The notes under the pieces were generated by a model, which saw only the letters and a program-made list of their open reading frames with translations, searched no databases and had not been told where the DNA came from. From NCBI GenBank assembly GCA_030407315.1, contig JALQPE010000782.1, positions 1-43,879 on the forward strand: a stretch of 43,879 bases of DNA. The letters run 5' to 3'. Below, piece after piece: positions 33,147 through 43,245 of this stretch (positions are counted from its first letter, which is position 1; each line of letters starts with the position of its first letter). This stretch comes from Asparagopsis taxiformis. Lineage: Eukaryota > Rhodophyta > Florideophyceae > Bonnemaisoniales > Bonnemaisoniaceae. The position numbers and the translations under genes were made by a program.

Positions 33147-36100
33147 TGTTTCGCAGTCTGTTGTTGTTGCGATTCTGGTATAGGATGCACAAAAGCGGCT
33201 CAGATGAAATGAGTGGTGATGGCAGCAACCGCTGTGGCAGTTTGAAACTGTCCCATATGATGTCTAGAGAGTGCACGATCTGACCATTCATCATCGTCCA
33301 TAAGCGACCTGTAATGGGGTTGTAGTGTGTTGTCGCAACCGGCAAGTATTCCAATCTGGCTAACGTTACATTGGCGCTACCGATTCGGAGCTCCATTGAT
33401 TCGGCATCATCTTCTTGCGTCTTTTTCGGTGCACATATCAAGCGTTGCCTTTCTCTCGTCACTTTTCTAGTCACTGGAGATTGTTCTAGTTGGATTAGTC
33501 GTGTATCATCAAAAGCCGAACACGACATTTGCTCTCCATTGGATACATTGAGTGAAACTGAACTTTTCATGTTCCGGTCACCATCGCAAAATTGAGTTGT
33601 AACAGTGAGGACACTGTTGTCTGAACTGAAACTGAGGGCCTCGACGTGGTACTTTCGTACCAGTAGAGCATTGCGCACGTTGTTCATGACAAATCCGATC
33701 AGACAAATTCAACAGACGCCTTCCGCGTGCAGTTTCCACAACAAACCCGTATTACATGTGGCATATGCTACAAACCTTCGGTCGTTCGACACCGCTAACT
33801 TTTGAATCGCCCCTCTCTGGTCATTAGGAAGCAGCACTCTCCGGATAACTCGGTTATTTCCCTCCATTATGTCACCCATGTATTGCAGTTCGATGCTATG
33901 CGATCCGTATGCCCATGTCGCTACCGTTTCATCATTGGGAGACAAGGCGAATACTTTAGTGTTTCTGATGGCTGCCCCAGACTTTGATGCAAGAGTGCAA
34001 TGGCCAAATGTTGGCCACACGAACACATCACTGTTTCCGGCGGCAAAAAGCTTGCAACCGCTTCCGATTCGAAGCATTCGTGCTGGACCCATCTTATCAT
34101 TCTGAATCTATGAATTATTGAAACACCATCATGAAGATGACTTAGATCCCATTCCAAAATTTCACAATCGCCGCCTGAATACAACCTACTTGTGCTGTGA
34201 TGGAAAGCAACAGAGTATACTTCACCTGAATGAGCAGTTAACGGCGAACAAATTTCTGTGAAACAAGCTGTACTCCACAGCCGAATAGTTCCATCACTTG
34301 ATGCTGATGCAATTGTTTCCTCGTCGATACTGAGTGCAACCGAGTTCACGCAGTCAGTATGTCCCACTATAACACCCATGCATTGAAATGTCCCTAGATG
34401 CCAAACTCGGACCATAGCATCATCCGATGCGGAACAACCAATTGCTCCCAACCGACATGGATGTGACTTTTCCAGTGTGACCCGTCATGATTTTGATGAT
34501 TCTGGCGGTCCCCATGTCGATTATCGCAATTTCGCCACAACTCAAACCGAGAGCAATCTGCCCTGCATCTAAGCGCAGCATGCACGTAATAGACTTGGTT
34601 TCCAGCTCTGGGATCTGATGTTGTCGCGATCTCTGGTAGTTCTCCATACAGTTATCACTCCGCAGATGCTGCAAGCATAAATGCTCTGTGATGCGCTGTG
34701 CATGTAAAACCGACAACTTCCGGATCATTCGACATTGAAAGACGGAACATCCCTGTTCCATCGCGGCTATTCACCACCCAAAGGTGATGTACGCATCCAA
34801 AATAATCAATTCTTCGTCAGTACTTCCAAACTCCATCCATCGCAAGTGGCCAAGTGGCAGTTTTAAGCTTTTTGCAGAATGTAATATTCCAGCACCGGCA
34901 CGCGCCCCTGGACGCTTCCCAAACCGTTCTATGCTGTCCAACAAACTTTTTACCGAAGTTGATTTCACTTGCTGGGAAGATAGAGCCATGTGTAAATGAA
35001 ATGTGCCTTCACGGGAGTTTTGCAAGGAGTCGACATCAATGGAATGTGTTATAATTTCCACAAGGTCCTTCATGTCTCTCAAGAGCATTGAATAATCGTG
35101 AACTTTGTCAATGTTTCGAGATGCTTCAGAACCATATGGAAGTCATACAATATTTTCTGGAACGGCTTGAATCTGCTATCTTCGTTGACTATTTCGATCC
35201 ATCGATAGTCTGTCAGGAGGTTCACAGCTTGTCTTATTCTTCCCGCACCGAGCTGTGCCATAATAAATTATCCCATATGTACTCTTCAACGTTTTTCATG
35301 CCCCACCATTCAACATAATGGTCTTCTGGTGAGCCATATTGCAATATATTCAATGGTTGACAATAAGCGTCAGTAGTCTATTGTGCCATACCTGAACGCC
35401 TTCATTTTGCTGTGCAAACAAAATTCATTGAATCAAGGACAAGGTTGTGAACACTGAGCTTGAAACCCTCACCAGCTTTGAAATCTAGCGCAAGGGAAAC
35501 AACAGAAGCTTTCGAGAGCAATCGAGCAGCTTTCATTGCTGTTTCCGAGTCTACACCCCACATATTGCGAAGCGTCCCAAGTGGATTGATTGGGATTGAT
35601 TTGGATTGATTGATTTTCGTAGTATACCCATTGACCGGAACATTTCACTTACAGATATCATATCGTTCTGCCATTGTGCATCGATAGATTCCAAGCTTGA
35701 ACTGATCAGGACATCCAAGCTTCTATTTCGAACATTGAAACACTGCATGGCGATGTTAATAGCTTGCCCCGCAATCCATCTAAAGCAAAGGATTTGGAAT
35801 TATCTGTGAGGGGATCCACATACGCTTGGCATAAGACCCAGCGATACCTAGGGCCAGCGGAAGCCCATTGCAGTAGCGTAATATATAATCTCTGACATCT
35901 CGATCGGCACTTGATAGTGAGACGAACGTGGAAGGTTCAATCCCTGCATATGTGCAAAATATTCGTAACGAAGTTTGTGATGTGGCGCGAGCGGGAGAGA
36001 TATGGACAACTCGGCCATCAATATTAACACGTTGCTTTGTCGATATGGCGACATTGAGGGATGTAGTTCCAGGCCATTGATGATTGTACATATCGATGCA

Positions 36101-36760
36101 ACCAAAGCGTGAACTTGTTTTGCATGATGAAACATCATCAAAAAGAAGCAGAACGTTTTTCTCAACCAGATGCTCAAGTAACTGTTTGACGAGAAGATCA
36201 GGGGCGTTGGTGGAATTTGAGTTTGCTAAATCAACGAAATGATGAGGCAAAAACTCTGGAAGTAAGCACTTGACCATTTTTTCTAGCTTCTTGAGAAATC
36301 TGTCCAGAGTGATATGATCACCAAGTGGAAAGACCATATTGCGTCGGTGAATTTATGGCAGATTCCTCGTGCGTGCAAGGTCTTGAAAGATTGTGGTTTT
36401 GCCAGATCCGGTCATTCCATACAAAATAACGGAGTTTGAATCGGATTGAGTGGAGAGGAGCATGCGCTTCACAATGCATTCTGGGCTATCGGAAGAAGGA
36501 GAATAATCCAACACAGCAACCAAATTGGGCGGGACATAAAACGCTTCTTTTCGGTAACGATACTGGCATAACGAGTTTGATGTGTGAGAGGTGAGGCTTA
36601 ATGAAATTTCGGTTCACGGGCGTTTTCGAGCAACGGAGATGTGCGCTGTGATGGGAGCGAAAAAAAAGGAGCATGTTGGTTCAGAAAATCGGTTGATCGA
36701 AGGATTTAGCTGGCAGCGATGAAAGACACTACGGCGACTTTGCTTCAATGATTTTTGCAT
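32702..36760 (-). CDS. APAF-1/NLR-type NB-ARC - WD40 protein with C-terminal TIR (many frame changes)
   Basis: Read on the minus strand, the order is: possible N-terminus from an ATG at 36760; a segment ending ...AFYVPPNLVAVLDYSPSS; the NB-ARC P-loop GMTGSGKTT (about 36420); Walker B NVLLLFDDVS; the GLPLAL motif; an ARC/winged-helix segment (SLDVLISSSLESIDAQW); an APAF-1-like linker (AVNLLTDYRWIE); WD40 repeats; and finally a TIR domain. Such STAND ATPases act as intracellular sensors that oligomerise on ligand recognition. The coding sequence changes frame at least seven times. The join before TIR fits a 55-nt intron, but most joins look like single-base indels, so the copy is either a recent pseudogene or carries assembly errors. 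TIR at the C-terminus is unusual. A gypsy element lies 144 bp beyond its stop. Confidence 0.75.
33136..35088 (-). other. WD40 propeller region
   Basis: Clear repeats are GHTGKVTSMSV...SASDDAMVRVWHL, GHTDCVNSVALS...SASSDGTIRLWS and AHSGEVYSVAFH...SGGDCEILEWDL, all with the GH/AH...WD pattern, at about 34520-34150. Less regular blades extend on both sides (VNSRDGTGMFRL near 34770; FALSPNDETVATWAYG near 33950). Frame changes occur near 34765, 34660, 34440, 34050 and 33700. Confidence 0.8.
33175..33229 (-). other. candidate 55-nt intron between WD40 region and TIR
   Basis: The minus-strand donor GTTGCT at 33229 and the acceptor CCTATACCAG ending at 33175 join ...KLPQ-R to IATTTDCETMQDEN, phase 2 on both sides, and read straight into the TIR domain. 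The donor is non-consensus beyond GT. Confidence 0.4.
35079..35748 (-). other. ARC/winged-helix and linker segment
   Basis: The frame 35748-35551 (NRSLDVLISSSLESIDAQW ... SVSEMFRSMGIL) fits the post-NB-ARC helical region. YVEWWGMKNVEEYIWDNLLW (about 35325-35265) and then AVNLLTDYRWIEIVNED in the frame of 35261 correspond to the helical hairpin that precedes the propellers in APAF-1-like proteins. A frame change lies near 35265. Confidence 0.65.
35780..36613 (-). other. NB-ARC ATPase domain of the NLR-like gene
   Basis: The P-loop (GMTGSGKTTIFQDLART, about 36420-36370) is in the frame open from 36613 to 36353. The rest (36337-35780) has the RNBS-like LEHLVEKNVLLLFDDVSS, an S-T-K-Q-R sensor-like strand and the YCNGLPLALGIAGSYAKR GxP motif. 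Two single-base frame changes separate the P-loop from the rest, near ICHKFTDAIW (about 36355-36330). Confidence 0.8.
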
Positions 36761-37111
36761 TGTGTACATCGTGTATAGGAATCGATTTTGCTAAAAACTT
36801 TGATCTCAAATATTTATCAATAACGGAAAAGGTTGTCCCCTGAATTTCGGAGCCGAAGCGGCCTCTTGTCGCCAGTGACCAACCCATCTAGCACAAGAAG
36901 CAAACATAATATTTCAGTTGAGGACGTTGACGACCATACATTGTTTCAATAAAAAAGCCGACAGCACAAAGGCCAGATAGCGCGTTTGCATTATTCTCCC
37001 CGACAGAACGCGAGCCACAACAATCGCGACAGCACCCATCAATTGCAGAGAACCTATACACGAAACCCACTGGGGGCGAAGACAACGACGAGACAAAGGC
37101 CGAAAACGCGG
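36761..37111. other. no gene supported
   Basis: AT-rich sequence upstream of the NLR-like gene, including GATAAATATTTG on the minus strand, which could belong to its promoter. Confidence 0.35.
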
Positions 37112-37296
37112 TCATCCACGGCGGCGATGCGAGACATTCATACTCGACATATTGTACGCGCGACGCGACAGACGGGGATGCAACTGTGCATTTGGCGGGT
37201 AGATATACTCGAGACCGAGAATGAATTGAGATATCTACTGGAGACATTGAAGATGCCCTGCATCCACTGAGCGCACGCCTGTTGAAGAAGCAGCAT
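37112..37296 (-). pseudogene. YLNF-family copy D, one-base deletion
   Basis: The minus-strand frame from ATG 37296 reads MLLLQQACAQWMQGIFNVSS then RYLN, aligning residue for residue with copies A-C up to the YLN core. It then departs from the family, but in the adjacent frame the similarity continues (ILGLEYI, then an Arg-rich tail ending HRRRG and TGA at 37114-37112). A single missing base after AATTC explains this. It is a true frameshift or an assembly error. A TATA-like GCTACATAAACCGTCG lies 50-65 bp upstream. It lies 15 kb from the other copies, next to the NLR-like gene, on the same strand. Confidence 0.5.
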
Positions 37297-37360
37297 GTTG
37301 ACGAGATACGGGATCGACCAGGACGCGGATACACGCCGTGCCCATCGACGGTTTATGTAG

Positions 37361-38271
37361 CGACGCGACGACGACGAGATCGGACGAGGCGCAATGACGT
37401 GACGCGATGCGCGCGCGTTCGCGTGCGCCTTGGTGGTGTATACCGCCGGTGAGTGGAGAGGCGGTGGAAAATGGCGTAGGAGAAGATTGGGGCTTCGTGT
37501 GTGTATTGCCAGCGGGTGGTGCCATGCTTGTCGTGCTGATTGGACGATCTCGCGTGGTGGGATTCGGATGCGTGCGATCCGCGTCGGAGGTCGGATCTCC
37601 GTGGTGGAAAATTTGTACAATTTGATGCGGTGGACGCGTTTGGAACGACGCCATGGCGAACGCATCGTGGCCGTTCATCGCTTGGTGTTGGTGTGTGGTG
37701 ATTCGCGCGGCTGGATATCTCGAGTGTTTTAAATTTGGAAGAAAAATTCTACGTAATGCAAATTGCATGTCGGATTTCGTCGTTGTCTCTGGAGATGATT
37801 GGATGATGAATGATCGCCACTGCGTGCTCGTGGCTCATTCTCTGCGTCGATGACGGGTGGGTTGTCTGTTCTGTCGCATGCGGGGAACGGGCGATGCTGG
37901 TGTTGTTGAATGTACTTTGAAGTGTTCTCTTGATGGTGACGGTGTATTTTCTTCAGTTTTGGGGACAATATCGCAGCGGGTATCTATCACTGTCAGGTTA
38001 TCGCGTATCTTCGACGTTCTGAACCACAGTCGCGGAGTGCGCTCACTGCCTGGACATGTCAGCTTTGGTGATCATGGCGTTGGTATACGGCAAGACTAGA
38101 AACATTGTGACTGCCATGCATCTAGCAATAGGCTGCGCCATGCTTGTTCGTATATCTGTTCAGCTAACGCGTAGCACAACAACTGCTGAGCACGTCATTG
38201 TTTTGCGACAAGCATATAAGCGATGTCCACGCTTCGTTAGTATGTAATGTTTGCGACCGTAGCTCAAACAG
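37361..38271. other. no gene supported
   Basis: The segment 37.3-37.7 kb is CpG-rich with overlapping frames in several phases on both strands, which makes each of them weak evidence. Confidence 0.35.
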
Positions 38272-38565
38272 TTGTCATCCATTTGCGCCACATGCGACCT
38301 GCGTAGCCACTACGATTGGTCGCATCTTTACTCGCAGTATGACGCAGGATACTCCGCGAAGAATGAAACACTGATCCGAGTCGATGTGTCTGCAGCGCGG
38401 GTTTCGGACACGACTGATCACGAGGTAACGGCATCTCAACCTGTGGCGGGGAGAAGTGAGGACTTGGTCATATTTAAGGACAACATGCCACTCACTAAAA
38501 ATATGGAAATATCTTTGCCATTTTCTTTTCATGAAACTTTGAAAAGATGGATGCAGCAAGTATGA
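38272..38565 (+). CDS. hypothetical ORF fragment, about 97 aa, no ATG
   Basis: This is a polar, protein-like frame (for example WSHLYSQYDAGYSAKNETL and PLTKNMEISLPFSFHETLK) preceded by a stop and lacking an ATG near its start. It ends at a GCAA|GTATGA that could be a splice donor. No partner exon could be joined in frame with confidence. Unrecognised. Confidence 0.2.
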   Translation: MSSICATCDLRSHYDWSHLYSQYDAGYSAKNETLIRVDVSAARVSDTTDHEVTASQPVAGRSEDLVIFKDNMPLTKNMEISLPFSFHETLKRWMQQV

Positions 38566-38652
38566 AGCGACTTATGAGCACTTTGAAGAGATAAGTTTGC
38601 CGGCGGTACTTCAGTACGGCGCGTTTTATCATGCTTCAGACACGTTCTGACA

Positions 38653-39449
38653 ATGAACATTACGAGCGCGGAAATTGAGCCATCTCGCGTTGCGGCCGTG
38701 CCGATGACGGGTCGAAAACGAATAGGAATGAGTGGAATGTCCGAAGGAAGCAACACGCAAAATCGCACACAGCTGTACCAGAAAGAGGCTGATGATAAGG
38801 ACCGGTCGCTTCTCCGCGAGCAGCTTTATTTGCCAAAGCGGAGAATCATAGCGCCGCAATTGGATGCTCAACGGAGATATCTCAGTGCGCGTGATTTTAC
38901 TTTGACACAAAACTTGTTTGTCAGCCAGGTTTGTTCACTCATTCACCAAATATACAAAGGCCGTTATGGCCCCATTATTTCCGCCAATGACGTAGTCACA
39001 AGTGGAATGGCATGCTGGAGTATCTCAGGACGGCTGCTCGTTCTGGTCATTGCGCGGGCCAACAGTGCCTGACTCATGACTGGGAGAAAAAACCGAAATT
39101 CGGTTTCAAACCGAGCGCTCTAGTAGACCTGTGCGCAAGTCGGTACCCCGAACACAAGCCAATGTTGATGGCTCGTACCCGATCTCGTTGGACGGGAGTG
39201 TCGCACGCGCTGCTTCCTGTTGTAATAGGGCGAAGAATGGTAAAATTGGCATTTCTGGATGCAAACTTTCCGTGCTGTGAGATGAAATACATTGGCCGGT
39301 TATTTGTTCATGATGACGACAACATCCGCGGTGAAAGACGTACACTTGATCGTATAATGAGCGCCGCTCCTACTTCTAGTGTCTGCACTGATGCCATTAT
39401 GTCAGATGAACAACCCTCCACGCACACTAAGATCTGCACATCGGATTAA
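38653..39449 (+). CDS. hypothetical protein, two frames
   Basis: Two plus-strand frames follow each other, 38653-39072 and 39012-39449. The first is polar and basic (PMTGRKRIGMSGMSEGSN, LLREQLYLPKRRII). The second contains KPKFGFKPSALVDLC and RMVKLAFLDANFPCCEMKY. A 74-nt GT..AG intron, 38992-39065, would join them in phase 0, but other donor and acceptor pairs also fit. No family recognised, no signal peptide and no obvious promoter. It may be a real gene of about 240 residues. Confidence 0.35.
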
Positions 39450-40834
39450 ACAAGCTGCCCAATTATCTGTGCAGAACGGTGAGCACATTGTGAGGCAAAT
39501 GAAATAAGAGCATGTTGGCCACTTGGCGTACAAACATGATAGCTTTATCTCTATAAACTCAAACTGCCATTCTTTCATCCCTGTCAGGTGCTAATAATAA
39601 CAAATCGTCCCCTAGCAGCACCTCGGTCAACCATCAGGATGCTAACAAGAGGCAGCCTGTCGTAGAGACCGCCGCCGGTCACTGTACTTGGCCAACTTAG
39701 CTAGCTGAATAAACCCAAAGAGGTACACGTGTAGCGTATTATATAACTACTATCATACTTGAGCAACCAGCGACAATAATGTTGTCATCGGTCAAACGCT
39801 CCCCCCAGGAGAATGTCAGGAACAGCGAGTGGTGTTCTTGATGACGATTGTCGACAGTAGGCGACACCGATTAGTTAGTTGTTACGGATGCTGGAAATGG
39901 CACTGTCTCGCGGAGACGTGCCACACGTCGCGACGAGCATATACTAGGCTTAGATTAACTGACGATCAGAGACAGTATTGACTGAGCCATAGATGCTCCG
40001 TCCCGTCGCCGACTAGGTCAATAACTGACGACGGCAACGACCGTGTAGCCATGTCCTGATTAGTATTTGGTCGACAAGTAACTTTGCTACACCATCAACA
40101 CAACGCTCTACCAAGACAACCACAACATGTACTCGCAAGAGACACTCTTCTAACAATCCCCACTCTTCCGAGTTTTCATTAAAACTTGTGGTATTTCTCC
40201 AGATTAAATTGTGACCCATTCTCTCAGCAATTAACCGCTCTATAATCTGTATATTCTCCGCGCACCGCAAATTAGATCAGCTGCATCCGACTACAAGCTA
40301 TGATCCATTATTTGAACTTGCTGCCAAACTTGCGCTCCTCCTCGCAACACCTGTGAAAGCGCTAGTGAGAACACAGCCGTTTTTTTGCCCAACAAACCGA
40401 AATATCTTGTTCTAAACCTACTTATTCCGAGCCATACCACGCAGCAATCCTACCAACGTGCTCTCAATTATCTGGTAGATTCATAATCATCATATACCAA
40501 TTTTTATCGCGCTGCTTCTAAAAGCGCGCACCTTTACGTCACATGTACTGCCGATCAATCAGTCCGTTTATCACTTTCTACAGCATGTATCACGTAATTT
40601 CCATCACGCACGCCAATTTTCACCGCTTGATGCAGTTATGCCCGGCGGCACGGCATGAGCACTAGTGGAATTGGTATTCAATGATGGAATGCCGGGAGAA
40701 AACTGGGCACGGATGAGTTACACTTTTCAGCAACCCTTTAATTCGCTCTGGTACACCCAACGCGTTCATATAGCAATTAGCGTGAGCAAACGTTGAGCAA
40801 GCTGCGCACTTTCGCAACCCCATGGCACGAAACG
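39450..40834. other. no gene seen
   Basis: Short frames only (for example minus 40270-40013). No repeat or RNA gene was recognised. Confidence 0.45.
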
Positions 40835-41091
40835 TTATGTAGGGTGCTCCTGCGTGGCGAGTCTTATATGTGCACGATTGCAGCAATGGAAGCGGCGCTT
40901 TCTTTCAACATATATCCCTACTAAGCCAAATATTGTGAATGAGGTATTCGGGCTAGTGGATATGGATGATACTTACAGTCTTCATGGAGGACGCCGTTGG
41001 ATAACTCACGTGACTTAATGATTCGCTCACTCTGTATAATTTTGTCCACATGTCCACGTGTGATCCCTGTGAGCTTTGCTTCTGCTGACAT
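40835..41091 (-). CDS. candidate two-exon small protein
   Basis: Exon 1 runs from the ATG at 41091 (MSAEAKLTGITRGHVDKII) to 40977, where a consensus donor GTAAGTATC begins. A TTTGGCTTAG acceptor ends at 40921, giving a 56-nt intron. The second exon then continues in phase (GIYVERKRRFHCCNRAHIR) to a TAA at 40837-40835, for about 66 residues in total. The GTAAGT donor and an intron length similar to the candidates near 1.3 kb and 33.2 kb are the main support. Function unknown. Confidence 0.35.
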
Positions 41092-43231
41092 TGTGATGCA
41101 AGGTGGTGGACGAACCGAGTAACTAATCGTCGTTTTATACACGATCCAAGCTTCTCGTCATGCATCAGCAGTTAGAATGGCCATATTATTCACCCTCTAT
41201 TGGCGTTTTCAAACCGATTCAATATTCTTCATCATGTTCAGTCTCAACTGTCGCGCACGACTGCCCTGGCAATTACACTGCTTCTGAAAAAATATATTAT
41301 TTGTTGACGCAAGTTACGAGAGCCGATGTATTTCAGATCGAGTATTGGATGGATAGCAGAGAAGCGCCGATGATCGTAACAGTTGAGCGTTAGATGTAGC
41401 GCTTGTCATCGCGCGACGCACGCAAAATTTTCTAAAGCTGGCAGCGCACGGAAATGGCGGGTCTTTTCAATTTCGGTGGATCAGCACGATACATGGATAG
41501 AAATTGTGGACTGCCTAGAGAAACTCCTTGACCGATCAAATTAATTGTGCGATTCCCGCAACGACTCGCCTATTGTCAAAGGTACGTTGTCCGTCTTCCA
41601 CTCGCGATACAATATGGGTGGAATATAACAAAATAAATCATTTATTCAGCCGATGGAAAAATAAGCTCAGGAGTGGCTGCATACAATAGCTGCGAAGAGT
41701 TGGTAATGCTCATGTTTAAGCAGATTTTTGATCGTAGTTCCCAAGTTGCGATAGAAATATTTTCAAAGGGATGAGCTCAAATCTCGTTATCGTGATTTAG
41801 AGCATGAGCTTAAGTGCATGGAACAATGCAAAGCAATAAAAAAGTACAGTTCCTGTAAGTGTAATCGATTTCAAAGTGCCAAATCTGTAGAGACGACAGA
41901 GCGTATCTAGCGCAGATTGTCTTGGGCCATTCGTAAATGTAGACTGATGGACATCAGCAACCTTTACGGCGTCCATCCAACCTTGAAGTACAATATTCTG
42001 CTGGAAACGACTTTGTAAATTTATCTTATTAAATAAATATCATACTTACAATCTCGATGGTATTTTCTTTCTCTCAGCACACGCTCCGTACCAGCAATTA
42101 TTCAGATGTATTGAAACACCCACTGTATCCTTGCTGTTTCTTTCATCTCAAAACGGAGCGAGCATATCTTTCCTCAGCAGCGCCAAATGATGTAAATATA
42201 TATTTGCTCGTTCCCAACTTGAATGAAACGTGGCAATGTTCACACACTCGCTAGAGCTACTGGGAATATATATCACACACATCAACAGCCCGGTTGCGTG
42301 CACGTAGAGGCACTATTCAATGCTCAATCCGTGTTGAGAAGCTGAGCATGGCCTTCTACACGTTTAACAAAACACTCTCTGCTTCGTGGGCAGATCAACC
42401 GTTAAGAATGTGGTTGGAAATGTAAGGTCTCATGAGTCTTCGCTTATTCTGGAATGAGCTGAAATGAAACGCTCACCAGTTGTGGCTCGCACAACGTGAT
42501 TATTATATAAGAGGTAACACACGAAATATGCAGGTGCATGCTTCCATACTCTGCATCAACAAATTCAATTATCACGTGCGAACGGGTGGAGCTACCGAAG
42601 TAAAGGACATTCACTTGAAACGGACCACATATCCATACCTGTCAGCAGTGCCGCGCTAAAATGTTGGCTGATTCAGTTGACAATGTCTACGGAAAAATCA
42701 CTTTAATTGCTAGGTCCAATACCTAGCGTGACGGTCATGTATCTCCGTACTGTGGCATGAGAAGTACATTAGAGCAGGCTGTAGAGTATTGCGTAACTTG
42801 TAATTATCTATATATATCCTCAATATAATGCATAGTTGACGTCTAAATACTGCTCTCTTCCGTAAGGGCCACCCTTCCATGTATACACCCGTGCATTGTT
42901 TCTTCCCTCCTCCACCTTGTTTCCCGACGTCCCTGTATTACCCTTCCGTCTTTTCGTGTCTATGCAATGTTGTCCTAGAATACGTTCCATAGAAACTAAA
43001 GAGGCTCATCCTCGATTCATTTTACGTCACTTTTCTATACTTGACATGAGCTATACTCGACTAATCATCTTTATTATATCTACTAGTAATCATCTCCGGC
43101 AGGAAAGCAATGGAAGCAAAAGATATGTGCCATGGTTTCAGCTGTTTACTCTTCGTAGAAGAACCATTGTTCTCATCCGTATTGATCACATCATAGCCCG
43201 AGATAGTCTCAGCCGTATCAAATACTCCAAT
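41092..43231. other. no gene seen
   Basis: Mostly AT-rich, with short frames at 41160-41393, 42057-42254 and 42896 onward that show no motif. The last of these owes its length to the minisatellite. Confidence 0.4.
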
Positions 43232-43245
43232 TTACCGTCCAGATC

